A DNA stretch of 34,064 bases from Candidatus Bathyarchaeota archaeon. GTDB taxonomy: Archaea > Thermoproteota > Bathyarchaeia > Bathyarchaeales > Bathyarchaeaceae. The notes under the pieces were generated by a model that saw only the letters and a list, made by a program, of their open reading frames with translations, was not told the origin of the DNA and did no database searches. The stretch's first letter is position 1, and every line of letters starts with the position of its first letter. Position numbers and translations under genes: made by a program. The stretch covers positions 1 to 34,064 of the forward strand of contig JAUWZP010000012.1 in the NCBI GenBank assembly GCA_030615265.1, given 5' to 3'. Shown here one piece after another: positions 1 to 8,867 of the stretch.

Positions 1-48
1 ATGCTTCTTCTTAGTGAATCTTTTAGCCAAATCGAATGCTGATGACAT
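1..48 (-). CDS. N-terminus of a minus-strand CDS running off the window (MSSAFDLAKRFTKKKH...)
   Basis: ATG at 48 on the minus strand, open to the window edge, with purine-rich GAGAAAG upstream. Confidence 0.35.
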   Translation of the reverse strand, partial: MSSAFDLAKRFTKKKH

Positions 49-143
49 CTTTCTCTTCGCTGGGATTCAATCTTGAACCTCATGTAGCCTCAGAAGAGAG
101 GAATTAGGCTTATTAATTTTTCACCGCGCCCTTTAGATAAACA

Positions 144-2192
144 ATGCTTAAAGGCTTAGACCTCTCTCACATTTTTAGGGGGACAAAAGTGAAAGCAGAG
201 TTAACGAGCTTCGACATTGCTGTCATCGTTTTCGAGCTTAACCAGAGGATAAAGAATGTGCATATAGGAAAAATCTACCAAATCAACCCTACTACGCTGC
301 TTCTGAAGCTTCGCCGCCCCAATGAGCCTCCATTTCATTTGCTTATCGAATCTGGAAAACGCATACATCTAACTTCGTACGTTCTTCCAAAGCCCTTAAG
401 ACCACCAAACTTTTGCATGGCACTTCGCAAAAACCTTGGAAACGGCAAAATCACAGATATACAACAGCACGAATTCGAACGCACAATCACCATTAAGGTT
501 CTTAAAAAGGAGGGAGAATTTCAACTTGTAATCGAGCTTTTCGGTGAAGGCAACATCATCCTTGTAAGTCCGGAAAACAAAATTCTTCATGCACTTGTCT
601 ACAAAAGAATGCGAGACCGCAACGTTTTACGAGGAGAGAACTTTCAGTATGCGCCTCCAAGGGGCAGAAACCCCTTAGAAGTAAGACGAGAAGAAATTAA
701 TGAAATCAAGAATTTCGGGCAACTAATGATCGTGAAGGGACTTACAAAATTTCTAAGCATCGGCGGACTATACGCAGAAGAAATCCTCCTAAGAGCCGAA
801 ATCGACAAGAACTCACCGTGCGAAGCTTTAGGAAAACAGGAGTTTGACAAGATTTTTACTCAACTACAGCTCGTTCTTTCTTCTTTAACAGCTGGAAACA
901 CTGAACCTTGCATTATAGTTGACGAAAATGGCAAGGGCGTTGACGTCACCCCAATTCGACTGAAAAAACACGAGCATCTGCAAGCGAAGGCTTTTGGAAA
1001 GTTCAACGAAGCTATAGATGAATTCTACATGGAAACAAAGCTGAAAACAGACACGACTCAAGCTGCACGAGTGTTCAAGCGTCAACTTGCGAAGCTTCAG
1101 CGAATCTTAGAAAAACAACAGAAAGCACTAGAAGACTCGAAGATGGAGATACCGCGAAACAAGAAGCTTGGAGAGTTAATTTATGCACATTTGGGTGAGC
1201 TTCAACTTCTCCGACAAAGAATCATGAAGGAAAAGGAAAATGGCAAGCCGTGGAAACGGATCATCTCAGACTTCCAAAGAGAAAAGAAAAACGGAATCAT
1301 CTCAGCACGGTACTTCCAAGCCTTAGACTCGAAGCATCGCATTCTCACCGTTTCGATAGAAGACTCAACGCTTCAACTGGACCTAAACCGTTCAATTCAA
1401 GCCAACGCAGCTAAATTCTATGAGAAAGCGAAAAAGGCGCAAAGAAAACTGGAGGGCGCACAAAAGGCATTACAGGGAACTCGAACCAAAATTGAACAGT
1501 TGCACAAAAAGAAGCCGCAAATTGTGAAAGTGCAGAAGCCGCCGCCTGTTAGAAGAGAGAAGGCTTGGTACGAAAAATTCCGATGGTTCTACTCTTCAAG
1601 CAACCTGCTGGTGATTGGCGGAAGAGATGCTACGACCAACGAAGTTCTAATCAAGAAACATATGGAACCGCACGACGTCGTTTTTCACGCTGACATCATA
1701 GGTGCCCCATTCGTTTTGATTAAGACAGAGGGAAAAACACCCTCAGAGCAATCTTTGAAACAGGCTGCCCAGTTTGGGGCGTCTTACTCTCGAGCGTGGA
1801 AGGAGATGTTTGGCGCAATAGATGTCTATTGGTTTCATCCTGAACAGGTGAGTAAAAGCCCGCCGTCTGGACAACACTTGAAAAAAGGCTCCTTCATAAT
1901 TCGTGGAGCCAAGAATTTCATTCGAAAAGTCCCGTTGGCAGTTGCCATTGGAGTTCAAATTGAAGACCCCGCCAGAATTATTGGTGGTCCGCCAGAAGCC
2001 ATCAGCAAACATACGAAGGTTTATGTCATAATCGTTCCAGGCGAACATAAGAGCAGTCAGCTCGCAAAACAAGTACGCCGCGTATTAGCTGAAAAGGCTC
2101 CAAAGGACTGGCGGAAACAAATCCTTGAAACACCGTTAGAAGAGATACAAAGCTTCATACCTTCAGGCAAGGGCAACATTAAATCCGTCTGA
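144..2192 (+). CDS. rqcH: RqcH/NEMF-family (fibronectin-binding-like, NFACT) ribosome quality control protein
   Basis: 682-aa ORF with NFACT-N-like N-terminus (ELTSFDIAVIVFELNQRIKNVHIGKIYQ), central coiled coil, and NFACT-R-like C-terminus (KWYEKFRWFYSSSNLLVIGGRDATTNEVLIKKHM). Confidence 0.9.
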   Translation: MLKGLDLSHIFRGTKVKAELTSFDIAVIVFELNQRIKNVHIGKIYQINPTTLLLKLRRPNEPPFHLLIESGKRIHLTSYVLPKPLRPPNFCMALRKNLGNGKITDIQQHEFERTITIKVLKKEGEFQLVIELFGEGNIILVSPENKILHALVYKRMRDRNVLRGENFQYAPPRGRNPLEVRREEINEIKNFGQLMIVKGLTKFLSIGGLYAEEILLRAEIDKNSPCEALGKQEFDKIFTQLQLVLSSLTAGNTEPCIIVDENGKGVDVTPIRLKKHEHLQAKAFGKFNEAIDEFYMETKLKTDTTQAARVFKRQLAKLQRILEKQQKALEDSKMEIPRNKKLGELIYAHLGELQLLRQRIMKEKENGKPWKRIISDFQREKKNGIISARYFQALDSKHRILTVSIEDSTLQLDLNRSIQANAAKFYEKAKKAQRKLEGAQKALQGTRTKIEQLHKKKPQIVKVQKPPPVRREKAWYEKFRWFYSSSNLLVIGGRDATTNEVLIKKHMEPHDVVFHADIIGAPFVLIKTEGKTPSEQSLKQAAQFGASYSRAWKEMFGAIDVYWFHPEQVSKSPPSGQHLKKGSFIIRGAKNFIRKVPLAVAIGVQIEDPARIIGGPPEAISKHTKVYVIIVPGEHKSSQLAKQVRRVLAEKAPKDWRKQILETPLEEIQSFIPSGKGNIKSV

Positions 2193-2296
2193 AAGAGGGC
2201 ACCAACTAGAAGCCTTCTTTGTTCTTCTCGTCAGAAAATTCAACAACAGTTTAATACACCCTTTTGATTTATCTTCGTGTGGAGGGAAAACCTGCA

Positions 2297-2872
2297 ATGG
2301 CAGACATGGGCATCAGAGGAAAAATGGTTGTTAAAGACGTTATGTCAAGCCCCGTGGTTACTGTTAACGAAAAGGAAGTCGTCACTAAAGTGGCTCAACT
2401 TGTAAGCAAGCACGAGTTAGGCTGCATAATTGTAACAGGAAAAGACGGCAAGCCTTTAGGTATAATCACTGAAAGCGACCTTGTTGCAAGGGTTTTAGCT
2501 AAAAACAGACCACGCTATAAAATGGCTGCCAAAGACGTCATGACCGCCCCTCTCATCACAATTGACCCCGACGAAACTCTCAGTGAAGCCGCGCGGAGAA
2601 TGAGCCAGCTAAATATTCGGAGATTTGGAGTCATGTACAAGGGGAAACTCGTCGGAATAATCTCCAGCAAAGACATTCTAGCAATTACACCAGAACTTAT
2701 CGAAATCACGCAGGAGAAAGCCAAGATCGAAGGCAAAACTGTAGCTGAAGAGGAATATCCCCAGATGACAGGATACTGCGACCGCTGCAGGCAGTGGTCC
2801 GACGCACTTGAGGAAGTAGAGGGCTCTTTCATCTGCGAAAACTGCAAAAGCGAGATGAAGAATGAATACTGA
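2297..2872 (+). CDS. CBS-domain pair protein with C-terminal zinc ribbon (CDRCRQW...CENCKSE)
   Basis: Two CBS repeats (VKDVMSSPVVTV, AKDVMTAPLITI) and a CxxC...CxxC tail; likely start ATG 2297 rather than the 2264 ORF start. Confidence 0.85.
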   Translation: MADMGIRGKMVVKDVMSSPVVTVNEKEVVTKVAQLVSKHELGCIIVTGKDGKPLGIITESDLVARVLAKNRPRYKMAAKDVMTAPLITIDPDETLSEAARRMSQLNIRRFGVMYKGKLVGIISSKDILAITPELIEITQEKAKIEGKTVAEEEYPQMTGYCDRCRQWSDALEEVEGSFICENCKSEMKNEY

Positions 2873-2881
2873 GGCGACGGT

Positions 2882-3667
2882 TTGCGTGTTCAGGACATAG
2901 CAGACAGAAAATATCCCTTCATCTATGCAGATGAGCTTGCGACAAAGGCTCGAGCTGTTCTTCGCGAAAGAGGTTTACGTATCCTTCCAGTGATAGATGA
3001 AAACAAACGTTTACTGGGAGTAATCACCCGCAGCGACATGATGGCAATCACTTCGTCGGTTTCTCCAATTCGAGTCAAAGGAATCATGTCAACTCCACGA
3101 TTAACTGCAACCCCTGACACGGATGCACGCTCCGTTGTGAAAAAGATGCTTCACCTAGACGAATGGTACGTTCCAGTTGTACAGTCTCCTCAAAACAAAA
3201 CGTACATTGGAATGATTGGACTAGAAAACTTCATCGCCGCTTACTTAAAGAAAGAAACTTCCAAGCTTTCTATTCCGCTTGTTGAGGTTATGTCAACTGA
3301 ACTTTTCGTTTGCTCAGTTAATGATGAAGTAGACAATGTTTGGCGTTCAATGCAGGAAAAGTCTTTCTCTGGATGCCCAGTTGTGGCAAAGGGAAAACTT
3401 GTCGGCGTGTTAACCCAAGCCAACCTCCTTGAGAGCAGCATGGCTTTCCCTGCTTTCGAATCGAAAAAGGGTCGATTCAAGGCTCCCACAAAAATCTCTT
3501 CCATAATGAAAGTGCCCGCCATCTCTTTAAAGCCCACAAACACTGTTAAGGACGCAGCTGAACTCATGCTTAAGAAGGGCATCGGACGAGTGCCAATTGC
3601 AGACCCGAAAGGGAAACTCATGGGCATCGTAGACCGCGAGGACATCGTTCAAGTACTAATCAGATAA
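2882..3667 (+). CDS. Multi-CBS-domain protein
   Basis: 261-aa ORF with about four CBS motifs (VKGIMSTPRLTATP, LVEVMSTELFVC, ISSIMKVPAISLKP). Confidence 0.85.
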   Translation: MRVQDIADRKYPFIYADELATKARAVLRERGLRILPVIDENKRLLGVITRSDMMAITSSVSPIRVKGIMSTPRLTATPDTDARSVVKKMLHLDEWYVPVVQSPQNKTYIGMIGLENFIAAYLKKETSKLSIPLVEVMSTELFVCSVNDEVDNVWRSMQEKSFSGCPVVAKGKLVGVLTQANLLESSMAFPAFESKKGRFKAPTKISSIMKVPAISLKPTNTVKDAAELMLKKGIGRVPIADPKGKLMGIVDREDIVQVLIR

Positions 3668-4596
3668 TGAGAGGATGTTTAAAAGTGACAGCAAGACGAG
3701 AAACTTTTCGTCGGCGTCTTCGGGAAAAAGGATCATTAGAATTACGGGGGCATCCTTCCAAAAAGCGAGAAGGGGAAATCATGACCATTGCGAAGAGCCC
3801 TGTGGTTACTATGGCACCCACAACTCCGATTTATGATGCGATCAAAATCATGGTTCAGAAGGGATTCCGCCGAATGCCAATTGCTGACCCTGGAACGCAA
3901 AGGCTACACGGCATAATAACAGCGACAGACCTCGTCAACTATTTTGGCGGAGGAGAAAAATATCAGCTGATCCAGCGCAAGTATTCAGGTAACTTCTATA
4001 AGGCAATCAACGAGCCAGTGCGGTCCATCATGACCACCGATGTGGTTTGGGTTTCCACCTCGGCTAAAATCAGCGATGCTTTGCGGATTATGAAGAAACA
4101 TAACGTTGGAGGACTGCCAGTAGTGAACAAGGAGAAGTGTGTTCGGGCTATTATTACTGAACACGACATTATCTCATTGTTCTCTGGGAAAATCAGCGGA
4201 GTTAAGGTTTCAGATGTTATGACCCGAAAAGTTGTAACCGTTACTCCGCGAATTTCAATCTATGAAGCCGCAAGATCGATGGTCGAGCATGGATTTAGAC
4301 GGTTACCCGTGATCTTAGACAGCAAATTTATCGGCATGGCTACGAATAGGACCCTTCTCCGCTTTTTCGGTTCAAGTCAAGTTTTCAAGCACTTACAGTC
4401 AAGAACAATGGCTCAGGTTTTGCAGACATCCGTGCTGGAGGCTACTCGAAAGAGTGTTACTACAGTTGAGCCAAACGCGGATGTCGGCGAAGCAGCAAGG
4501 CTCATGCAGAAGAAAAATGTGGGTTCATTACCGGTCGTACAGAACGAGAGGCTTGTCGGAATAATAACTGAACGAGACTTCTTCAAACTGATATAA
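3667..4596 (+). CDS. Multi-CBS-domain protein
   Basis: 309-aa ORF, start overlaps upstream stop (TAATGA); CBS motifs VRSIMTTDVVWV, VSDVMTRKVVTV and others. Confidence 0.85.
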   Translation: MRGCLKVTARRETFRRRLREKGSLELRGHPSKKREGEIMTIAKSPVVTMAPTTPIYDAIKIMVQKGFRRMPIADPGTQRLHGIITATDLVNYFGGGEKYQLIQRKYSGNFYKAINEPVRSIMTTDVVWVSTSAKISDALRIMKKHNVGGLPVVNKEKCVRAIITEHDIISLFSGKISGVKVSDVMTRKVVTVTPRISIYEAARSMVEHGFRRLPVILDSKFIGMATNRTLLRFFGSSQVFKHLQSRTMAQVLQTSVLEATRKSVTTVEPNADVGEAARLMQKKNVGSLPVVQNERLVGIITERDFFKLI

Positions 4597-4723
4597 ATTC
4601 GAAAAGAACGAGAAGCCATATTCTTCGCTTTCCAATCATGAATTAAGAAACAGGCACGCACCAACCCAGCAATCCTTATAAGTATAAAACTAATTGAACT
4701 GAATAAATTGGGAGACGGAAAAG

Positions 4724-4903
4724 TTGGAAGAAAAAGAACAAATGGTGCTCAAAGCCATGGAAAAAGCTGGAAAACCAGTGAGACCAGGAGAGGTTGCGAA
4801 GATGGTCGGTCTAGCCAGCGACGAAGTGTCCAAGATCATAAAAAGCTTGAAAAAGAAGGGAAAGGTTACTTCTCCTAAAAGATGCTTTTACGCGCCAGCA
4901 TGA
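4724..4903 (+). CDS. Small winged-helix/HTH protein (59 aa), TTG start
   Basis: TTG start translates to LEEKEQMVLKAMEKAGKPVRPGEVAKMVGLASDEVSKIIKSLKKKGKVTSPKRCFYAPA*; not in the ORF track; GGGAGA SD-like sequence upstream. Confidence 0.7.
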   Translation: MEEKEQMVLKAMEKAGKPVRPGEVAKMVGLASDEVSKIIKSLKKKGKVTSPKRCFYAPA

Positions 4904-5002
4904 TAATAACTTAGCTCTACGCGGGGCATAGCCAGGAAGTTTTAATCATAGAGAAAATAAGGGAAGGGCGCGACTAAGTTTTTCAGAATTCTCAGAAATC
5001 AT

Positions 5003-5245
5003 CTATCTGCCCTTCACCGCCTGAACAGCTTTCACGAATGTTAGTTTCGACTTATTTTTCAGCTTGAAAGTCTGCATCATCTTCTGCACAATCAATTTTT
5101 CTATTATTTTTGACCCTTCTTCTCCTAAGAGAAATGTTATTGTCTGCTTGAAAACTTCCGGGTGTTCAGGTATCTCCTCCTTTCTCAATTGAGCATTCTT
5201 CTCGATATAGTGATATATGACATGTTCAGCGCGTTTGCCTAACAC
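5003..5245 (-). CDS. Conserved-looking small protein of unknown function (N-terminus uncertain)
   Basis: 80-aa ORF HVIYHYIEKNAQLRKEEIPEHPEVFKQTITFLLGEEGSKIIEKLIVQKMMQ; the frame stays open upstream of the GTG start. Confidence 0.5.
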   Translation of the reverse strand: MLGKRAEHVIYHYIEKNAQLRKEEIPEHPEVFKQTITFLLGEEGSKIIEKLIVQKMMQTFKLKNKSKLTFVKAVQAVKGR

Positions 5246-5466
5246 CTGTAAGCTGTCGTCTATGCATTTAATGATCCTTTGATTTAGACTGATCGATGTT
5301 GACAGTACGCATCACCAAAACTTCACATCAATCATTTGCTTGGACTTTCCACAACCATTGTAGATTTTGACGCCGAAGTTTCCTCAGTTTCGAAGAGGGA
5401 ATAGTTTATTTTGTACGAAATAAAGATAAGTTTTTCGCATGTTTTAAAAATGCAGGAGGTGAATCT

Positions 5467-5652
5467 TTGAAAAGAATAATCGTTCTCGCTCTTGTCCTCG
5501 TTGTCTTCATGTTTGCTACCACCATTGCAACGGCAACGATCAGCATGCCTGAAGTAAACATAGATCAGGCTTTAAGCACAGAAAAGAGTATCCTTTACGC
5601 CGACCCAATCGACGGAGGACCACCAGGAAGAATCACCGGAGTGAAAAAGTGA
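5467..5652 (+). CDS. Small secreted peptide precursor (61 aa)
   Basis: Strong SD (GGAGGTG) then TTG; KR + hydrophobic signal peptide (MKRIIVLALVLVVFMFATTIATA) and short polar tail. Confidence 0.65.
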   Translation: MKRIIVLALVLVVFMFATTIATATISMPEVNIDQALSTEKSILYADPIDGGPPGRITGVKK

Positions 5653-5688
5653 AGTCTTATAAGTCTTTAAGAACGCAAAATATGACGA

Positions 5689-6795
5689 TTGGTGTTGCAG
5701 CCAAAACTTGACTCTCTAGACATGAAGATTATAGCAGCCCTGGTGGCTTGTGGTCCTAGAAACCTCGCTGAAGTTTCGAGAAGAACAGAAATATCTCCAA
5801 CGACGATTCAGTACAGACTAAAAACCCTTTCTTCCCATTTTTCTTTAAGATTCTTCACCAACATTTACCATGTAAATTTGGGTCTCAAAAAAGCCATAGT
5901 CATGCTGGAGGCCGAACCTGGGCGAGAAGAATTACTGCTGGAATGTCTGAAAGTTAATGGTTTTTGGATTTATTTGGCTCCAATCTATGGTGCGACCCAA
6001 GGTTACATAGGGGTTTACACGATCCCATTAAATTACACTGCCGAATTTGAAAGATTTCTCGGTGAACTTAAGAAGTTAGGCGTAGCCCGAAGCGTCCAAC
6101 ACATATGGACCACATCGCTGCGAAGAGTCAACTTAATAGGAACATGGTTTGATTACGCGACTGAGAAATGGACATTTCAATGGGAGAATTGGGTTAATGA
6201 GATTCCAAGTCAACCAACTAAACTTCCATACACCTTGGAAGACCCTAAGCAATTTCCCATCTTGGCTGATGGGCGTGACATGTTCATTCTTAAAGAACTC
6301 GAGAAAAATGCAACGGTTTCCTTTAGTGGACTTGCAGAGAGGCTTGGAATCACGCCGCCCGCAGTGAGATACCGTTATCAGAAACTCATAAGACTTAATT
6401 TGATCGAAGGTTTCGAGATCCACTTATATCAGTTCCAGACGATGCCCTTTGAAGCCTTCTATTTTGTTTTCACTTTTGCGAACTATGAAAAATATGCTAG
6501 ATTTGCCGCGTCGCTTCTCGATAAACCTGTCGTTGTTTCGTTAGGTAAGATTTTAGGTCAAAACTCGATGATTGCATTTCTGTATATCCCTATGCAAGAA
6601 TTCAAGGGGTTTATGAAAGCCCTGTCCAGACTGAGAGCAATGGGATGGCTTCAGAACTACTTCTATGTTCATCTAGACCTCGACAAAGACTGGAGGCAAA
6701 CCTTCTCGTATGAATACTTCAAACAAGGGTCATGGATTTACGATCACAAGGAGCACATTAGAACTCTGCGAGCACTCTCATCTAAGATGAGTTAA
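5689..6795 (+). CDS. Lrp/AsnC-type transcriptional regulator with two HTH domains
   Basis: Two HTH motifs (LAEVSRRTEISPTTIQYRLKTL and FSGLAERLGITPPAVRYRYQKLIRLNLIEGFEIHL). Confidence 0.75.
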   Translation: MVLQPKLDSLDMKIIAALVACGPRNLAEVSRRTEISPTTIQYRLKTLSSHFSLRFFTNIYHVNLGLKKAIVMLEAEPGREELLLECLKVNGFWIYLAPIYGATQGYIGVYTIPLNYTAEFERFLGELKKLGVARSVQHIWTTSLRRVNLIGTWFDYATEKWTFQWENWVNEIPSQPTKLPYTLEDPKQFPILADGRDMFILKELEKNATVSFSGLAERLGITPPAVRYRYQKLIRLNLIEGFEIHLYQFQTMPFEAFYFVFTFANYEKYARFAASLLDKPVVVSLGKILGQNSMIAFLYIPMQEFKGFMKALSRLRAMGWLQNYFYVHLDLDKDWRQTFSYEYFKQGSWIYDHKEHIRTLRALSSKMS

Positions 6796-6946
6796 CAGAA
6801 TATCGAGATCAAATTCTCCTGAAAAAATTGGGCGTTAGCCAGTAGAGATCTTCACAATACTTTTCGTGTGGTCTTACTGAAACTTCTGAACCTATCGGAG
6901 CCTTAAGGAGCTGGCGACGTTATATCTTCGGAGCTTTTTTCTTTAC

Positions 6947-8845
6947 CTATTTGAACCAATCGGAGAGTTTCATCTCTTTTTCCACTTCAAACTTTATGTT
7001 CATGGGCTCAAAAGTCTGGTTTAGAGCTGTTGTTAAGTTCCGTATGTAGTCTTCAATGTTTATCTCCGAAACACTGCGTGTATGCTCAACTGGTTTAACC
7101 GTGAACCTTCTTCCTTTAAAATCAAAAGGCTTAACCTTGATGAACGTAACAGTATCCCGTTTCTTAACCGCTTTTCCAGCCGCAATTAGCTGAGCAGCAC
7201 ACTGGTAGGGTTGAGGCAAAACTTTCGAGCGAAGTTTTACAACGGGATCATGATACAGCCTAACCGAGTAGACCATGTCTTTAAGATCAAAAATTCCATT
7301 CCTCAAATCTCTTATGGCCCTTTGAACAATCTTTATGATTCTCTCCTTTGACAACTCGTATTCCTGCGCGTTCTTTACATGACTTAGCTCTTTAACGCAG
7401 TTTTGGAACACGTTTTGAATAAAGTTAGGTGAGTTAGACTTTACCGCCGTGAGCCCCTTCAGGTCGGCTGAGCCGTCTTCAAAGATGCCGAAATACGCCT
7501 TTTTGGCTTTGGGCAAAACACAAACAGAGTAATGCTTTTCAACTGCAAGGTCTAGTTTAAGCTTCACTTTCACGGTGTTTATCAGCCACCTAACCTTCTC
7601 TGGAGACGCGTTTTCTAGGAATATCGAGTCGGTGTCTCCGTAGACTGGGTGTAACCCACTTTTTTCAGCTAGTTTCCATGTAGTTTTAAGCGCATAACGA
7701 CCGTAGCCGGTGATGGATTCAGCCAAAGGTGGGCAGGCTAGTCCGTGGATTCGCACGGTAACGCCGTAGCTGGACACTGTTATGAGTTTCAGAAGTTTAG
7801 CTAATGCTTCTGCTTGTTGTTTTGCTTTCGCTGAGATGTTGCTGCTTTTTGAAAGAGGCTTGAACCAGTGTATCCGAAGGTCTTTGAGTGCACCGATTAG
7901 TAGGGAGAGAAAGCCGCGCCTTTTTGTGCAGATGTGATGCCCAACTTCGGAAACCCTGTTGCCCTTGCACGTTTCATGGTTGCAGTCAACGGTTTCATAA
8001 GACAGATTGTAGCTGTCGATACAACTCGGATACAAGCTTTCAAAGTCGGCTACAACCGTGTTAAAGTAAACTCCGCTTTTCGGCGCGACAGTTAAGGCGC
8101 CTGCAACAACATAGGGTTCATAGCCTTTCCTCAGCTCTTTCGAAGTTGGAATTAAAACACCGTTTTTTCTGAGATAAGTATACATCATTGACTTCAACCA
8201 GTCGCTTACCCTTCGGCTAGTGTAGGCTTCCTGAACTGGCAAGTTGACAAGCCTTGAAAGCATGAAAGCAAAGTAGTATCTTTCTTGGTCGACTTCATCA
8301 CTGATGCCTAACAGTTCAGCTCTGATTTGCGGCACTGGCTGATGCAACAATGTAAACCAGCGTTCAAGTTGACTGTACTTAAGCATGTCAAAACTCTTCA
8401 CCGCGCCAAAAGCGCTTTCAAACTTGTCTTGAAGGCTTTCAGGAAAACTCAGAACAGGCGTGAACCCATTGTCTTTCATGGCATGAAGGGCACCGAAGAC
8501 TAGACCGTGGTCATAGGCATAACTACGAGCGAATTCTATTTCGTTTTCCCAGGATTTTTCGAATTTTTTTGCGGCTTTTCGCACGAGAATCGGGTTTAAA
8601 AATTTAACCTTAGCGAATTCTCTCTCTTCTTCGGTGAACAAGTCGCGTTTTCTGACAACTTCAATTTCTCCTTGAAAACTGCTCGCTGTATCTTCATCTT
8701 GTTTGCTGAGCGGGTAAGGAACTAAAAGGTAAGACTTGTAGGTGTTGTCTTGAAACTCCACTAGTTCGTTTTTTGATGAATCGTAAAATTTGAGTTTAAC
8801 CTCGTTGCCTTCAGCTTTGGCATCGATAAGGTATAGGGTCTCCAA
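6947..8845 (-). CDS. Family-B DNA polymerase, short form without a recognisable 3'-5' exonuclease domain
   Basis: Motif A DFESLYPSCI, motif C YGDTDS, motif-B-like KLITVSSYG; no Exo I DxE; Cys/His insertion DCNHETCKGNRVSEVGHHICTKRRG; C-terminal PIP-like EMKLSDWF. Confidence 0.85.
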   Translation of the reverse strand: METLYLIDAKAEGNEVKLKFYDSSKNELVEFQDNTYKSYLLVPYPLSKQDEDTASSFQGEIEVVRKRDLFTEEEREFAKVKFLNPILVRKAAKKFEKSWENEIEFARSYAYDHGLVFGALHAMKDNGFTPVLSFPESLQDKFESAFGAVKSFDMLKYSQLERWFTLLHQPVPQIRAELLGISDEVDQERYYFAFMLSRLVNLPVQEAYTSRRVSDWLKSMMYTYLRKNGVLIPTSKELRKGYEPYVVAGALTVAPKSGVYFNTVVADFESLYPSCIDSYNLSYETVDCNHETCKGNRVSEVGHHICTKRRGFLSLLIGALKDLRIHWFKPLSKSSNISAKAKQQAEALAKLLKLITVSSYGVTVRIHGLACPPLAESITGYGRYALKTTWKLAEKSGLHPVYGDTDSIFLENASPEKVRWLINTVKVKLKLDLAVEKHYSVCVLPKAKKAYFGIFEDGSADLKGLTAVKSNSPNFIQNVFQNCVKELSHVKNAQEYELSKERIIKIVQRAIRDLRNGIFDLKDMVYSVRLYHDPVVKLRSKVLPQPYQCAAQLIAAGKAVKKRDTVTFIKVKPFDFKGRRFTVKPVEHTRSVSEINIEDYIRNLTTALNQTFEPMNIKFEVEKEMKLSDWFK

Positions 8846-8867
8846 CGGTTTTCCTTCTCAGTAAATT

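Noticed and set aside
1743-2072. Antisense ORFs inside rqcH, cdc48, the surface gene and others (for example 1743-2072, 20018-20260, 21788-22210)
   Set aside because: Low-complexity Ser-rich shadow ORFs opposite strong coding genes; no independent support
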